Positions 1 through 7,884 of a stretch of DNA of 64,000 nucleotides are shown here, piece by piece. A program made the position numbers and the translations under genes. The stretch's first letter is position 1. Every line of letters starts with the position of its first letter. The stretch is from contig JBJMTV010000004.1 in NCBI GenBank assembly GCA_045811525.1, positions 1 to 64,000 on the forward strand, in the 5' to 3' direction. The notes under the pieces were generated by a model. It made no database searches and was not told the DNA's origin. It saw nothing but the letters and a program-made list of their open reading frames with translations. The stretch is from VAZQ01 sp045811525. GTDB taxonomy: Bacteria > Pseudomonadota > Alphaproteobacteria > Rhizobiales > Xanthobacteraceae.

Positions 1-6
1 AAAGCA

Positions 7-579
7 GTGCTCCCTTCCGCCGTCTTTCTGCTCGCGCTCGCTTCTGCTGCTGCGGCGTCTGACATCCGGCGCGTGGTGACGACGATCGGCCCGAGCAATA
101 AGGCCGTCGTGCTCTCGGACAGCCGCCTCACGCTCGCGACCTCGACCAATCGGCCACCTTCCGCCAATCTGTGGGCGACGACCACGGCGCCGGCCGATTA
201 TTCGTTCAAACAGGATGCCGCAGAAAAAGCGTCTGGAATATCGCCGCCTGACAATGGCACGGTGTTTCGCGTCGTGGAGTTTCCCCCGCTCACACCGCAG
301 ATCGAAGCCAAGATGGAGCCCGAGCTTCTGATGAAGGTCGTTGGCGACCACGCACCCAAACGCGGCATCCCCGTCACTCACCCGCTCATGCACCGGACGC
401 GGACGATAGATTATGCCGTGGTCCTGTCAGGTGAGATCGACATGATGCTCGACGACAGCACGGTGCATGTGAAAGCGGGCGACGTCGTCGTTCAACAGGC
501 GACTAATCACGCCTGGATCAACCGCAGCAACGAGCCCTGCCGCATCCTGTTCGTGCTGATGGACGCGAAGGAGCCCTGA
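7..579 (+). CDS. Cupin domain protein, possibly cut by the window edge
   Basis: This is a 190-residue single-domain cupin. The barrel is in the C-terminal half, with a metal-site-like region H-P-L-M-H-R-T-R-T-I-D-Y around residues 121-136, then SGEIDMMLDD and a second-motif-like HAW. It is clearly a paralogue of the cupin at 16042, sharing RRVVTTI near the start, MHRTRT in the barrel and DAKEP at the end. The GTG at position 7 gives a plausible hydrophobic leader ending in A-S. However, the frame is open to the window edge, and homology with the paralogue begins only at about residue 19, so the true start may lie upstream. Substrate is unknown; cupins of this type often act on small acids or sugars. 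Confidence 0.75.
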   Translation: MLPSAVFLLALASAAAASDIRRVVTTIGPSNKAVVLSDSRLTLATSTNRPPSANLWATTTAPADYSFKQDAAEKASGISPPDNGTVFRVVEFPPLTPQIEAKMEPELLMKVVGDHAPKRGIPVTHPLMHRTRTIDYAVVLSGEIDMMLDDSTVHVKAGDVVVQQATNHAWINRSNEPCRILFVLMDAKEP

Positions 580-627
580 GCATAACGGCTCACGGGGCAA
601 TCTGGCCGGCACCATCGTTTCGTAAGG

Positions 628-1524
628 TCAAGCCGGCTGAGGCTCGTGTCCGCGTGCCGCGATTGCGTCGGCGATAGCGACCGTGCGTCGCGCCATGGCC
701 GCATGCAGGCGCTCGACCATGCGGCCCTCGAGCTGGATTGCCCCCTTGTCCCTGTTCTCGGGCAGGTCGAACGCGCCGATGATCCTCCGCGCCTGCATGA
801 TCTCCGCGGCGCTCGGTGAGAATGCGGTATTGCAGGCTGCGATCTGGTTGGGATGGATGAGCGTCTTTCCGTCAAAACCCATGTCGCGCGCCTCACCGCA
901 TTCGCGCGCGAAGCCCTCGCTGTCGGCGAGATCGTTGTAGACCCCATCGAGGATATCGACGTCGTAAGCGTGCGCCGCGGCGATGCACGTCATCAGCCAC
1001 GGCACCATGGGTGCGCGCCCGGGCACGATGCGGGCGCGCGTCTCCTTGGCGAGGTCGTTCGTTCCGATCACGAAAGCGGCCAGCCGGGATTCGGAATCGT
1101 TCGCCTCCTCCGCCAGTGCCAGGATGTTGAACACCGCCAGGGGTGTCTCGATCATGGCCCAGATCTTGGTGTGCCGGTTGGCGTGCATGTCGAGCAGCCG
1201 CTGGCCAATGGCTTCGAGCTGCTGCGGCGTGGAGATCTTCGGCACCAGGATCGCGTCGGGTGCGGCCTGGGCAATGGCGGTGAAATCGTCCACGTGCCAG
1301 GGCGTGTCGAGGCCGTTGACCCGCACCACCACCTCGCAGCGGCCAAAGCTTCGCTGCGTCAGTCCGTCGACCACCTGTTTGCGGGCGGCGCCCTTCGCGT
1401 CAGGAGAAACGGAATCCTCAAGATCGAGAATGATCGTATCGACCGCGAGCGTGCGCGCCTTCTCCATGGCGCGCGCATTCGAGCCCGGCATATAGAGCAC
1501 GCTGCGACGGGGACGGAAGGCCAT
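628..1524 (-). CDS. mcl2: HpcH/HpaI-family CoA ester lyase, Mcl2-like (3S)-malyl-CoA thioesterase
   Basis: A 298-residue TIM-barrel enzyme of the CitE/HpcH family. Visible landmarks are RSVLYMPGSNARAMEKA at the N-terminus, DLEDSVSPDAK (metal/CoA region), WAMIETP, VIGTNDLAKE and GKTLIHPNQI. From memory the sequence resembles Rhodobacter Mcl2, the (3S)-malyl-CoA thioesterase of the ethylmalonyl-CoA pathway, more than citrate lyase beta subunit. It ends convergently with the cupin and starts 21 nt after the asd stop, so asd and this gene are probably cotranscribed. The mesaconyl-CoA hydratase at 7885 belongs to the same pathway. A generic malyl/citramalyl-CoA lyase is the alternative. Confidence 0.85.
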   Translation of the reverse strand: MAFRPRRSVLYMPGSNARAMEKARTLAVDTIILDLEDSVSPDAKGAARKQVVDGLTQRSFGRCEVVVRVNGLDTPWHVDDFTAIAQAAPDAILVPKISTPQQLEAIGQRLLDMHANRHTKIWAMIETPLAVFNILALAEEANDSESRLAAFVIGTNDLAKETRARIVPGRAPMVPWLMTCIAAAHAYDVDILDGVYNDLADSEGFARECGEARDMGFDGKTLIHPNQIAACNTAFSPSAAEIMQARRIIGAFDLPENRDKGAIQLEGRMVERLHAAMARRTVAIADAIAARGHEPQPA

Positions 1525-1545
1525 GAGGCTTTTGCGAGAAGCTGG

Positions 1546-2580
1546 TCAGGCAGCTTTTTGTTTTGCGGCGATGAGCTTGCGGTTGATGAGGCACTCTGCG
1601 ATCTGCACGGCATTGAGCGCAGCGCCTTTGCGCAGATTGTCCGAGACCACCCACATGGCGAGCCCATTTTCGACCGTCCCGTCCTCGCGGATGCGGCTGA
1701 TGTAAGTCGCGTCCTCGCCCGTCGCTTCGTACGGGGTGGCGTAGCCGCCGGGCTCGTGCTTGTCGATGACGATGCAACCGGGGGCCGTGCGCAGAATCTC
1801 GCGCGCCTCGTCCGCCGTGATCGGCTGCTCGAACTCGATGTTCACCGCCTCGGAATGGCCCACGAATACCGGGACGCGCACGCAGGTGGCCGTGACCTTG
1901 ATCTTGGGATCGAGAATTTTCTTGGTTTCGGCCACCATCTTCCACTCTTCCTTGGTGAAGCCGTCCTCCATGAACACGTCGATGTGGGGGATGAGATTGA
2001 AAGCAATCCGCTTGGGGAATTTCTTCACCTGCAACTCGTCCATGGTGAAAACGGACTTGGTCTGCGCGAACAGCTCGTCCATCGCCTCCTTGCCCGCGCC
2101 CGAGACCGACTGATAGGTGGCAACCACCACGCGCGTGATGCGGGCTTTGTCGTGCAGCGGCTTGAGGGCAACGACGAGCTGCGCCGTCGAGCAGTTCGGA
2201 TTGGCGATGATCCCCTTCTTGCGAAAGCCGACGACTGCTTCGGCATTGACCTCGGGCACGACCAGCGGAACGTCGGCGTCGTAGCGCCAGCACGAGGAAT
2301 TATCGATGACGACGGCGCCCGCAGCAGCGATCCGCGGCGACCATTCCTTGGAGATGTTCGAGCCCGCCGACATGAGGCAGATATCGACGCCGGAGAAGTC
2401 CCAGTGCTCGAGCGCCTTGCACTTGAGCGTCTTGTCGCCGAAGGAGACCTCGACTCCTTGGCTGCGGCGCGACGCGAGCGCCACCACCTCGTCGGCCGGA
2501 AACGAGCGTTCGGCAAGGATGCTCAAAATCTCGCGGCCCACATTGCCGGTGGCACCCACGACGGCGAGCTTGTAACCCAT
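1546..2580 (-). CDS. asd: Aspartate-semialdehyde dehydrogenase
   Basis: A 344-residue enzyme that reduces aspartyl phosphate to aspartate semialdehyde with NADPH, feeding lysine, threonine and methionine synthesis. The N-terminal Rossmann motif is VVGATGNVGREIL (about residues 7-19). The active-site cysteine lies in NPNCSTAQL (about residue 132), followed by SVSGAGKEAMDEL and the C-terminal dimerisation part. Length is normal for the family. The ATG at 2580 is the only sensible start. It lies upstream of the mcl2-like gene on the same strand and 1.8 kb from leuB; the interval holds repeats, a small secreted protein and a Bug gene that probably arrived later. Confidence 0.96.
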   Translation of the reverse strand: MGYKLAVVGATGNVGREILSILAERSFPADEVVALASRRSQGVEVSFGDKTLKCKALEHWDFSGVDICLMSAGSNISKEWSPRIAAAGAVVIDNSSCWRYDADVPLVVPEVNAEAVVGFRKKGIIANPNCSTAQLVVALKPLHDKARITRVVVATYQSVSGAGKEAMDELFAQTKSVFTMDELQVKKFPKRIAFNLIPHIDVFMEDGFTKEEWKMVAETKKILDPKIKVTATCVRVPVFVGHSEAVNIEFEQPITADEAREILRTAPGCIVIDKHEPGGYATPYEATGEDATYISRIREDGTVENGLAMWVVSDNLRKGAALNAVQIAECLINRKLIAAKQKAA

Positions 2581-2697
2581 CAGGATATCTCCAATCCGGC
2601 TCGCCCTCCGCTCAATTTCCGACGGCGGGAAAGGCCGCCGCTTCTAGGCCAAAAGCGCGGCATATTCAACGCGGCGGTCATGAGCAACCGGTATCAC

Positions 2698-2839
2698 GTA
2701 GCCCGCATGCAGCGAAGCGGAATGCGGGATAGCTCAAACCGCCGGACCCGCATGTCCTGCGCTCCATCCGAGCTACGACTGCATCCGGGATCAGCCTCGC
2801 GCCAAGAACCCGCATTCCGCTTCGCTGCATGCGGGCTAC
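2698..2839. repeat. Large inverted repeat with two perfect 31-bp arms
   Basis: Positions 2698-2728 and 2809-2839 are exact reverse complements of each other, beginning with GTAGCCCGCATGC and ending with GCATGCGGGCTAC, around an 80-nt interior. The structure lies in the non-coding stretch between asd (start 2580) and the small secreted protein (start 3037). It resembles dispersed intergenic palindromes of Rhizobiales and could fold as a long hairpin on either strand. No gene is seen inside it. Confidence 0.85.
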
Positions 2840-2846
2840 TACCTTC

Positions 2847-2897
2847 GATTCCGAAGCTCGCACTACCGTGCCGCACAATCATGCGAGCTTCGGAATC
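2847..2897. repeat. Palindromic repeat, family gattccgaag/cttcggaatc, copy 1
   Basis: The arms 2847-2862 (gattccgaagctcgca) and 2882-2897 are perfect inverted copies around a short centre containing gtgccgcacaat. A second full copy lies at 6880-6954 and a half copy near 63440, so this is a dispersed REP-like family in this genome. Confidence 0.8.
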
Positions 2898-3036
2898 GGG
2901 ACAGTGGCCGGTATCTCGTTGCAGGGAGGAGAGGAGATTTTGACACACCAGCCCAGCAAACGGGCGTGGTGCCGCTTTCCTTTGCTGTGTGGAAGCACAA
3001 AAGCGGGTAAGCTGCCGGGGAGAGCAGGAGACAGCC

Positions 3037-3378
3037 ATGAATATGAAGGTATGCGCGGCAGCGGGTTGCGCCGCGCTCATTGCCTTGACCGCGGGGTTTA
3101 CAGCCCCCGCTGCCGCCCAGACCACGAAGCGACAATATGTGGGAACGACACGCGCTGCTCCCGGCACCCGGCCGCGGGCACGCATTGTGGTGGCCCCTCG
3201 CTCGTTCCTGGATGCCGGGACCGAGGTGCGACGCGGCGACCGCAAGTTCACGGACTACGCTTTTCCCCCGAACTACACGCCGCTCGCGGTGGTTCCCAAT
3301 ATCGGCGGCAAAGTCGGCTGGGACCGCTCGCCCATGATGCAACCGTGGGAGCTCGGCGGATTCGACTATCGCTGGTAG
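3037..3378 (+). CDS. Small secreted protein of unknown function
   Basis: A 113-residue protein. The ATG at 3037 is favoured by an AGGAG six bases upstream (3026-3030); an upstream in-frame start at 2989 has no such signal. The first 27 or so residues form a clear Sec signal peptide (MNMKVCAAAGCAALIALTAG, then cleavage after A-A-A-Q). The mature part is basic in the middle (TRPRARIVVAPRS) and rich in aromatic residues at the end (WDRSPMMQPWELGGFDYRW). No domain is recognised. It probably sits in the periplasm or outside the cell. It lies tail to tail with the Bug gene, 3 nt apart. Confidence 0.75.
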   Translation: MNMKVCAAAGCAALIALTAGFTAPAAAQTTKRQYVGTTRAAPGTRPRARIVVAPRSFLDAGTEVRRGDRKFTDYAFPPNYTPLAVVPNIGGKVGWDRSPMMQPWELGGFDYRW

Positions 3379-3381
3379 GGC

Positions 3382-4425
3382 TTACTCCGCTTTGATGTTG
3401 GCGGCACGGGCGGTCTCCGCCCAGTTTTTCAGGTCGGTGAGGATGGTGCGCTGAAAGTCCGTTGCGGTGCCGCCGGCCGGCACGATGCCTTGCTGGGCGA
3501 ATTTGGCGATCAGGTCGGGGTCGGTCAGCGCCTTGTTGATGACGGCATTGATGCGCGCGGCCACCTCCGGCGGCGTTCCCGCGGTGGTGAGCAGCCCTAT
3601 CCATTGAATGGCTTCGAAGCCGGGAAATCCTTGCTCCGCCACGGTCGGCAGATCGGGAAACTGCGGCTCGCGGGTGAGACTACCGGTGGCAATCGCGCGC
3701 AAGGTCCCCGCCTGCAGTTGCGGGAGCGACAGCAAGGTCGAGATCGCCGTCAACTGAGTTTCCCCGGAAACCATTGCGGTGAGCGCGGGAGCGCCGCCAC
3801 GATAGGGAATATGCTGCAGCCTTATTCCTGCCCTGAGGCTCAAGAGCTCGATGACCAGGCTGGTCTGCGTGGCGGCCCCGGGCGAGGCGTAATTCAGCTT
3901 CCCGGGGTTCGCCTTTGCCAGCGCGACAAGCTCCGGCAGTGAATTGGCGGCAACTTTGGGGTTGACCAGAAAAAGCAGCGAGTTCTTTGCGACCATGATG
4001 ATCGGCGCGAGGTCGTGCTCCGCATCGTAAGGCAGCTTGGCATGCGTGGCCGGAACGATGGCAAAGCTCGAGGCCACCATGAGGAGGGTATGGCCGTCCG
4101 GCGTCGCTTTGGCGACGGCATCGGTGCCGACGATGCCGCTTGCCGCCGGCCGGTTGTCCACGATCACCGGATGGCCCAGCGAACGCTCGAGGTAAGGAGC
4201 GACAAGGCGCGCGACGACGTCGTTGAGGCCGCCTGCGGCGAACGGCACGATAAGCCGGATTGGGCGCGAGGGATAAGGCTCGGCACCCGCGCCCGCCGCC
4301 GTCACGAGAGGTGCAAGCGTGAGCGCCATCCAGACAAGCAGGCGCGAGCGAGAGCTCCACCTCAGCCTCATTGATCTCATACGGGCGCCGGCACCACGGC
4401 CCGCGCCGTCGGCCACCTGGTGCAT
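3382..4425 (-). CDS. Bug-family (TctC-like) periplasmic solute-binding protein
   Basis: About 347 residues from the ATG at 4425. A TTG at 4434 overlaps the leuB stop and ATGs at 4380 and 4371 are also possible. The protein has a signal peptide ending in A-G-A-E-P, then the Bug hallmark YPSRPIRLIVPFAAGGLNDV, VIVDNRPAASGIVG, ATPDGHTLL and HIPYRGGAPALTAM. Bug proteins capture carboxylates (tricarboxylates, dicarboxylates, aromatic acids) for tripartite tricarboxylate transporters. No TctA or TctB membrane partner is nearby, as is usual for expanded Bug families. Its start touches the leuB stop, so it may be translated from the leuB message. Confidence 0.9.
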   Translation of the reverse strand: MHQVADGAGRGAGARMRSMRLRWSSRSRLLVWMALTLAPLVTAAGAGAEPYPSRPIRLIVPFAAGGLNDVVARLVAPYLERSLGHPVIVDNRPAASGIVGTDAVAKATPDGHTLLMVASSFAIVPATHAKLPYDAEHDLAPIIMVAKNSLLFLVNPKVAANSLPELVALAKANPGKLNYASPGAATQTSLVIELLSLRAGIRLQHIPYRGGAPALTAMVSGETQLTAISTLLSLPQLQAGTLRAIATGSLTREPQFPDLPTVAEQGFPGFEAIQWIGLLTTAGTPPEVAARINAVINKALTDPDLIAKFAQQGIVPAGGTATDFQRTILTDLKNWAETARAANIKAE

Positions 4426-4430
4426 TGCGA

Positions 4431-5543
4431 TCAAGCCGCGAGCCTTTCCATCTCCGCGATGACAGCGTCACCCATCTGCGCCGTGCTGACGAGCTTGCAG
4501 TCCTGCGACTTTATGTCAGCGGTGCGCAGCCCCTGCGCCAAGGCGCCGGCGACGGCGCGCTCGAGCAGGTCGGCTTCCTTGTCCATGTTGAACGAGTAGC
4601 GCAGTGCCATGGCAAAAGAGGTGAGCATGGCGATAGGATTGGCGCTGCCTTTGCCGGCAATGTCGGGCGCCGAGCCATGCACCGGCTCGTACATGGCCTT
4701 ACGTTTCCGGGTCTTCGGGTCAACCTCGCCCAAAGAAGCGGACGGCAGCATGCCCAACGAGCCGGTCAGCATGGCCGCGACGTCGGACAGCATGTCGCCG
4801 AACAGGTTGTCCGTGACGATCACGTCGAACTGCTTGGGCCAGCGCACCAGCTGCATCCCGCCGGCGTCGGCGAGCTGGTGCTCGAGCTGAACCTCCTTGA
4901 ACTCGCGGGCATGGAGATCGTTGACCACCTCGTGCCAGAGCACGCCCGTCTTCATGACGTTGCGCTTCTCCATCGAGGTCACCTTGTTGCGGCGTTTGCG
5001 CGCGAGCTCAAATGCAACACGCGAGATCCGCTCGATCTCGTAGGTATCGTAGACCTGCGTGTCGATGGCGCGCTTCTGGCCATTGCCGAGATCGGTGATG
5101 GTCTTCGGCTCGCCGAAATAGACCCCGCCAGTCAGCTCGCGCAGAATGATGATATCGAGGCCATCCACGACCTCCGGTTTGAGGCTCGATGCGTCGGCAA
5201 GCGCCGGATAGCAGATGGCCGGCCGGATATTGGCGAACAGCCCGAGGTCTTTGCGCAGGCGCAGGAGGCCAGCCTCGGGGCGCACGTCGTACGGCACTTG
5301 GTCCCATTTTGGCCCGCCGACCGCGCCGAAGATCACCGCATCAGCGGCATGTGCTTGGGCCATGGTCGCATCAGTGATGGCGACACCATGCGCATCGTAG
5401 CAACTGCCTCCGACCAGGGCCTCCTGGTACTCGAAACGCCCCATCCCGTGATCATTCATCCAGGCGATGAGCTTCTTCACCTCGGCCATCACCTCGGGGC
5501 CGATACCATCACCAGCGAGCAGAAGGAGGTTGTGGGTGGCCAT
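4431..5543 (-). CDS. leuB: 3-isopropylmalate dehydrogenase
   Basis: A 370-residue enzyme of leucine synthesis that oxidises and decarboxylates 3-isopropylmalate with NAD+ and a divalent metal. Landmarks are LAGDGIGPEVMAEVKKLI at the N-terminus, the loop LRLRKDLGLFANIRPA, ELTGGVYFGEPK, DVIVTDNLFGDMLSD (metal aspartates) and PVHGSAPDIAGKGSANP (adenine binding). Length is normal. An AGAAGGAGG-like SD (reading from 5530 back) precedes the ATG at 5543. The downstream Bug gene begins at its stop codon. Confidence 0.97.
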   Translation of the reverse strand: MATHNLLLLAGDGIGPEVMAEVKKLIAWMNDHGMGRFEYQEALVGGSCYDAHGVAITDATMAQAHAADAVIFGAVGGPKWDQVPYDVRPEAGLLRLRKDLGLFANIRPAICYPALADASSLKPEVVDGLDIIILRELTGGVYFGEPKTITDLGNGQKRAIDTQVYDTYEIERISRVAFELARKRRNKVTSMEKRNVMKTGVLWHEVVNDLHAREFKEVQLEHQLADAGGMQLVRWPKQFDVIVTDNLFGDMLSDVAAMLTGSLGMLPSASLGEVDPKTRKRKAMYEPVHGSAPDIAGKGSANPIAMLTSFAMALRYSFNMDKEADLLERAVAGALAQGLRTADIKSQDCKLVSTAQMGDAVIAEMERLAA

Positions 5544-5617
5544 CGCGCGTTGCCCTCTGTGAGCACAAGTCGCGATTGCTAACGGCCGCCACCGCCATTG
5601 GCAAGAAGCGTCCGGGG

Positions 5618-5920
5618 AGACTTGTAGGGGCGGGTTTCAAACCCGCCCGTGCGTGGCTTTAAGGCGTTCTCCGCGCGCGGCTTCAATGAACGTGGCGGCA
5701 AGAGTGGCGTTCTGTGGCAGCGTGGCCATTACGAGCACATCATTCGGGACGAGAAAGCGTTAGATCGCATTCGCTTTACATCGCGAACAATCCTGCGCGG
5801 TGGGCGGATGACCCAGAGAATATCTTGCGAGGGGTGTCTGCTGAAATGGGCGGGTTTGAAACCCGCCCCTACAAGTCTTCCGATTTGTACGTTGCGTCTG
5901 CAGACATGTGCCAATAACCA
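5618..5920 (+). mobile_element. Palindrome-bounded MITE-like element carrying a frameshifted REP-transposase fragment (copy A)
   Basis: Two near-identical terminal inverted repeats (5618-5648 and 5848-5878) begin AGACTTGTAGGGGCGGG and contain the palindrome GGGCGGGTTT-C/G-AAACCCGCCC. A 42-nt tail to 5920 is shared in reverse orientation with copies B and C. Exactly after the left palindrome, a reading frame gives VRGFKAFSARGFNE, VLWQRGHYEHIIRDEKALDR and, after a frameshift, YIANNPARWADDPE. This is the C-terminal end of a REP-associated IS200-like (Y1) transposase. The catalytic N-terminal part is absent, so the element cannot move on its own. Confidence 0.75.
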
Positions 5921-6005
5921 CCTTTACGCCGCGCCCCTGCTTGCGGCAGCCTCGCAAACGACTTCGAATTCTAGCGGGTGGTGCGCGAGTCCGGGTTTCG
6001 CGGCA

Positions 6006-6776
6006 CTACACGCCGCTGAACCAATTGTATCCCTGATCTTCCCAGTAACCGCCGAGGTACTTGTTGGTGACGTTGATCTCCATGACGTGCTTGGGATTCT
6101 TGAAGCCAAGCTTGGTGGGCATGCGCACCTTCATGGGGAAGCCGTACTTGCGCGGCAGGATCTGCCCGTCGAACTGGAACGTCATCTGCGTTTGCGGATG
6201 CAGTGCGGTCGCCATATCGATCGACGTGGAGTAACCTTCGGCGCAACGGAACCAGACATATTTGGCGCGCGTATCCGCACCCACCCGGCGCAGAAAGTCG
6301 CGCAATGACGTGCCCGTCCATTTGCCGATAGCGCTCCAGCCCTCCACGCATATGTGGCGCGTGATCTGCGTGTCCTGCGGCAGCGCGTAAAGCTCGTCGA
6401 GGGTCCAGGATTTCGTGCTGTCGACGAGGCCTCCAACCTGGAGCTGGTAATCCTCCTTGTCGACCTCCGGAGCGTCGTCCTCCGGGTAATAGGCGTTGAA
6501 CGGGAATGGCCGCTGAACTGCGCTCTCCGGATAAGTGGGCGCAAGCCTGTTCGGATTGAACAACCAGGCCTGCACGCGGTCGTTGAAGTAAGAGACCTTT
6601 ATCAGGGCACGCTCTGCTGATGCCCCATCGACAATGTCGCAACCAGTGAGCAGCGCGAGACTGCCGAGGCTGGCGCCAGTTCGGAGAAAAAAACGCCGCG
6701 TCGGTTCCGGCATCAGTCGCGCCGCATCCCTGGCGAGCAGCTTGGGGTCGACACCCGGCGGATTTCTGCGTGGCAT
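6006..6776 (-). CDS. Sulfite-oxidase-family molybdopterin oxidoreductase, exported (YedY/MsrP-like fold)
   Basis: A 256-residue protein. A twin-arginine signal lies at residues 27-46 (RRFFLRTGASLGSLALLTGC), whose end also looks like a lipobox, so it may be a Tat-exported lipoprotein. The molybdopterin-binding domain follows, with the cofactor cysteine in RHICVEGWSAIGKWTG (C143) and the C-terminal PTKLGFKNPKHVMEI. AGGAGAG (6783-6789) is a good SD and abuts the base of a hairpin. The cytochrome b at 6951 lies upstream on the same strand, a usual pairing for passing electrons across the membrane. The natural substrate is unknown; sulfite, methionine sulfoxide or another oxyanion are possible. 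Confidence 0.88.
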   Translation of the reverse strand: MPRRNPPGVDPKLLARDAARLMPEPTRRFFLRTGASLGSLALLTGCDIVDGASAERALIKVSYFNDRVQAWLFNPNRLAPTYPESAVQRPFPFNAYYPEDDAPEVDKEDYQLQVGGLVDSTKSWTLDELYALPQDTQITRHICVEGWSAIGKWTGTSLRDFLRRVGADTRAKYVWFRCAEGYSTSIDMATALHPQTQMTFQFDGQILPRKYGFPMKVRMPTKLGFKNPKHVMEINVTNKYLGGYWEDQGYNWFSGV

Positions 6777-6787
6777 GAGTGGCTCTC

Positions 6788-6866
6788 CTAGTGTGGCGGT
6801 TCAGAAGTCCGCATCATTTCTTGCCGCGAGTTCGTCATGCGGACTTCTGAACCAAAGCCACACTAG
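6788..6866. repeat. Hairpin repeat bounded by CTAGTGT/ACACTAG between two cotranscribed genes
   Basis: The arm 6788-6814 pairs with 6837-6866 with few mismatches; the core is gttcagaagtccgcat against atgcggacttctgaac. It lies in the leader of the molybdopterin oxidoreductase message, and its 3' arm on the minus strand runs into the SD (6783-6789). It could attenuate or stabilise that message. Confidence 0.75.
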
Positions 6867-6879
6867 ACCCATAGATTTG

Positions 6880-6954
6880 CTAGTGTCCTTCGATTCCGAA
6901 GTTCGCAAACTGCGGTGCCGCACAATGATGCGAACTTCGGAATCGGGACACTAG
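6880..6954. repeat. Palindromic repeat, family gattccgaag/cttcggaatc, copy 2
   Basis: The arms 6892-6907 (gattccgaagttcgca) and 6929-6944 are perfect inverted copies and are extended outward by CTAGTGTCC/GGACACTAG. It is the same family as 2847-2897. The stop codon of the cytochrome b gene (6951-6953 on the minus strand) is inside the repeat, so the hairpin forms directly at the 3' end of that coding region. Confidence 0.85.
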
Positions 6955-7586
6955 CGCCCCACGATCATCGCGCGCAGGCTCTTCGGCACGATCAGTGCCA
7001 TGATCACGTGCACGAGGACAAACGCTACGATCGCCGACATGGCGCAGAAGTGCACGTAGCGCGCGGCGTCATAGCCACCGAACAGTGTCGTGAGCTCCTG
7101 CACTTGAATGGGCTTCCAGATGGAGAGCCCCGACATGACAATGAGCATGCCGGCAAGGATCACGCCAACGTATAGAAGCTTCTGCACGGCGTTGTAGACC
7201 GCGAGATCGGGGTGCGCGAGCTTCCCGGTCAGCGCCGCCTTTGTGTCGCTGATAAGCTCTCCTGTCCGGATTGGTAAGAGCTTGCGCCGGAAGCGGCCGC
7301 TGGCGAGCCCAAGCGCGACATAGATGAGCCCGTTCACGACAAGCACCCACATTGCAGCGAAATGCCAGAGCAATGCGCCTGCGAGCCAGCCACCCAACGT
7401 GATCGCGTGGGGAAATCGGAATGCGAACAGGGGCGACGCGTTGTAAATCTCCCAGCCTGACGCGACCATCACGATTACGGCCACAGCATTGATCCAATGC
7501 GTGATCCGCACCCAGCGTGGATGAATGACGGCAACCGCCGGGGATTCGGACCGGGGCGCATTCTCGATGATGCTGTGCACGGTCAT
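6951..7586 (-). CDS. Cytochrome b561-type membrane protein, electron partner of the molybdopterin oxidoreductase
   Basis: About 211 residues from the ATG at 7586; a TTG one codon upstream is also possible. There are four or five hydrophobic segments with histidines placed for two b hemes: RITHWINA (about residue 30), WHFAAMW, RYVHFCAM and LVHVIMA. It belongs to the Ni/Fe-hydrogenase-type or b561 cytochrome b family. It is the first gene of a probable pair with the oxidoreductase at 6006, separated by about 175 nt that contain two hairpin repeats. It likely shuttles electrons between quinone and the periplasmic enzyme. Confidence 0.88.
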   Translation of the reverse strand: MTVHSIIENAPRSESPAVAVIHPRWVRITHWINAVAVIVMVASGWEIYNASPLFAFRFPHAITLGGWLAGALLWHFAAMWVLVVNGLIYVALGLASGRFRRKLLPIRTGELISDTKAALTGKLAHPDLAVYNAVQKLLYVGVILAGMLIVMSGLSIWKPIQVQELTTLFGGYDAARYVHFCAMSAIVAFVLVHVIMALIVPKSLRAMIVGR

Positions 7587-7884
7587 CAATGCGCTGGGGC
7601 GTGACTTTTACTCTTTGCGCCTGAGCAGATGGAGCGAGCTGATCGGCTGATCCTATCCGGCGGGACGGCTTGCGTCACCGGCATGTATGAGCGACCCGGC
7701 TGACACAGCTGCGTGAAGGGAGATCCACCGCCGCCTCCTCGTAGTAGAGTAGGCTTACTACACTGGGGTCGAGGCGCGCCCGTCGCAGTGTGCCATAAAG
7801 GCGGCCATCACCAGCCATTTGCGTCCGCCCTGCACCCATTAAGCGGTCCGACTCGGGGCTGGCGCGCCATCCGTGAGAGCAGCA

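Noticed and set aside
853..2943. Very long plus-strand open frame (about 696 codons)
   Set aside because: It lies antisense to the mcl2-like and asd genes, whose products have clear motifs. The open frame is a by-product of high G+C codon use and its translation has no recognisable domain.
5649..5879. Intact IS200-like transposase gene
   Set aside because: Only the C-terminal end of the family is present, with a frameshift in copy A; the catalytic histidines and tyrosine are absent in all three copies.
7741..7761. Possible operator gtagta...tactac upstream of mch
   Set aside because: The stem is only six bases and occurs alone; too weak to call a regulatory site.
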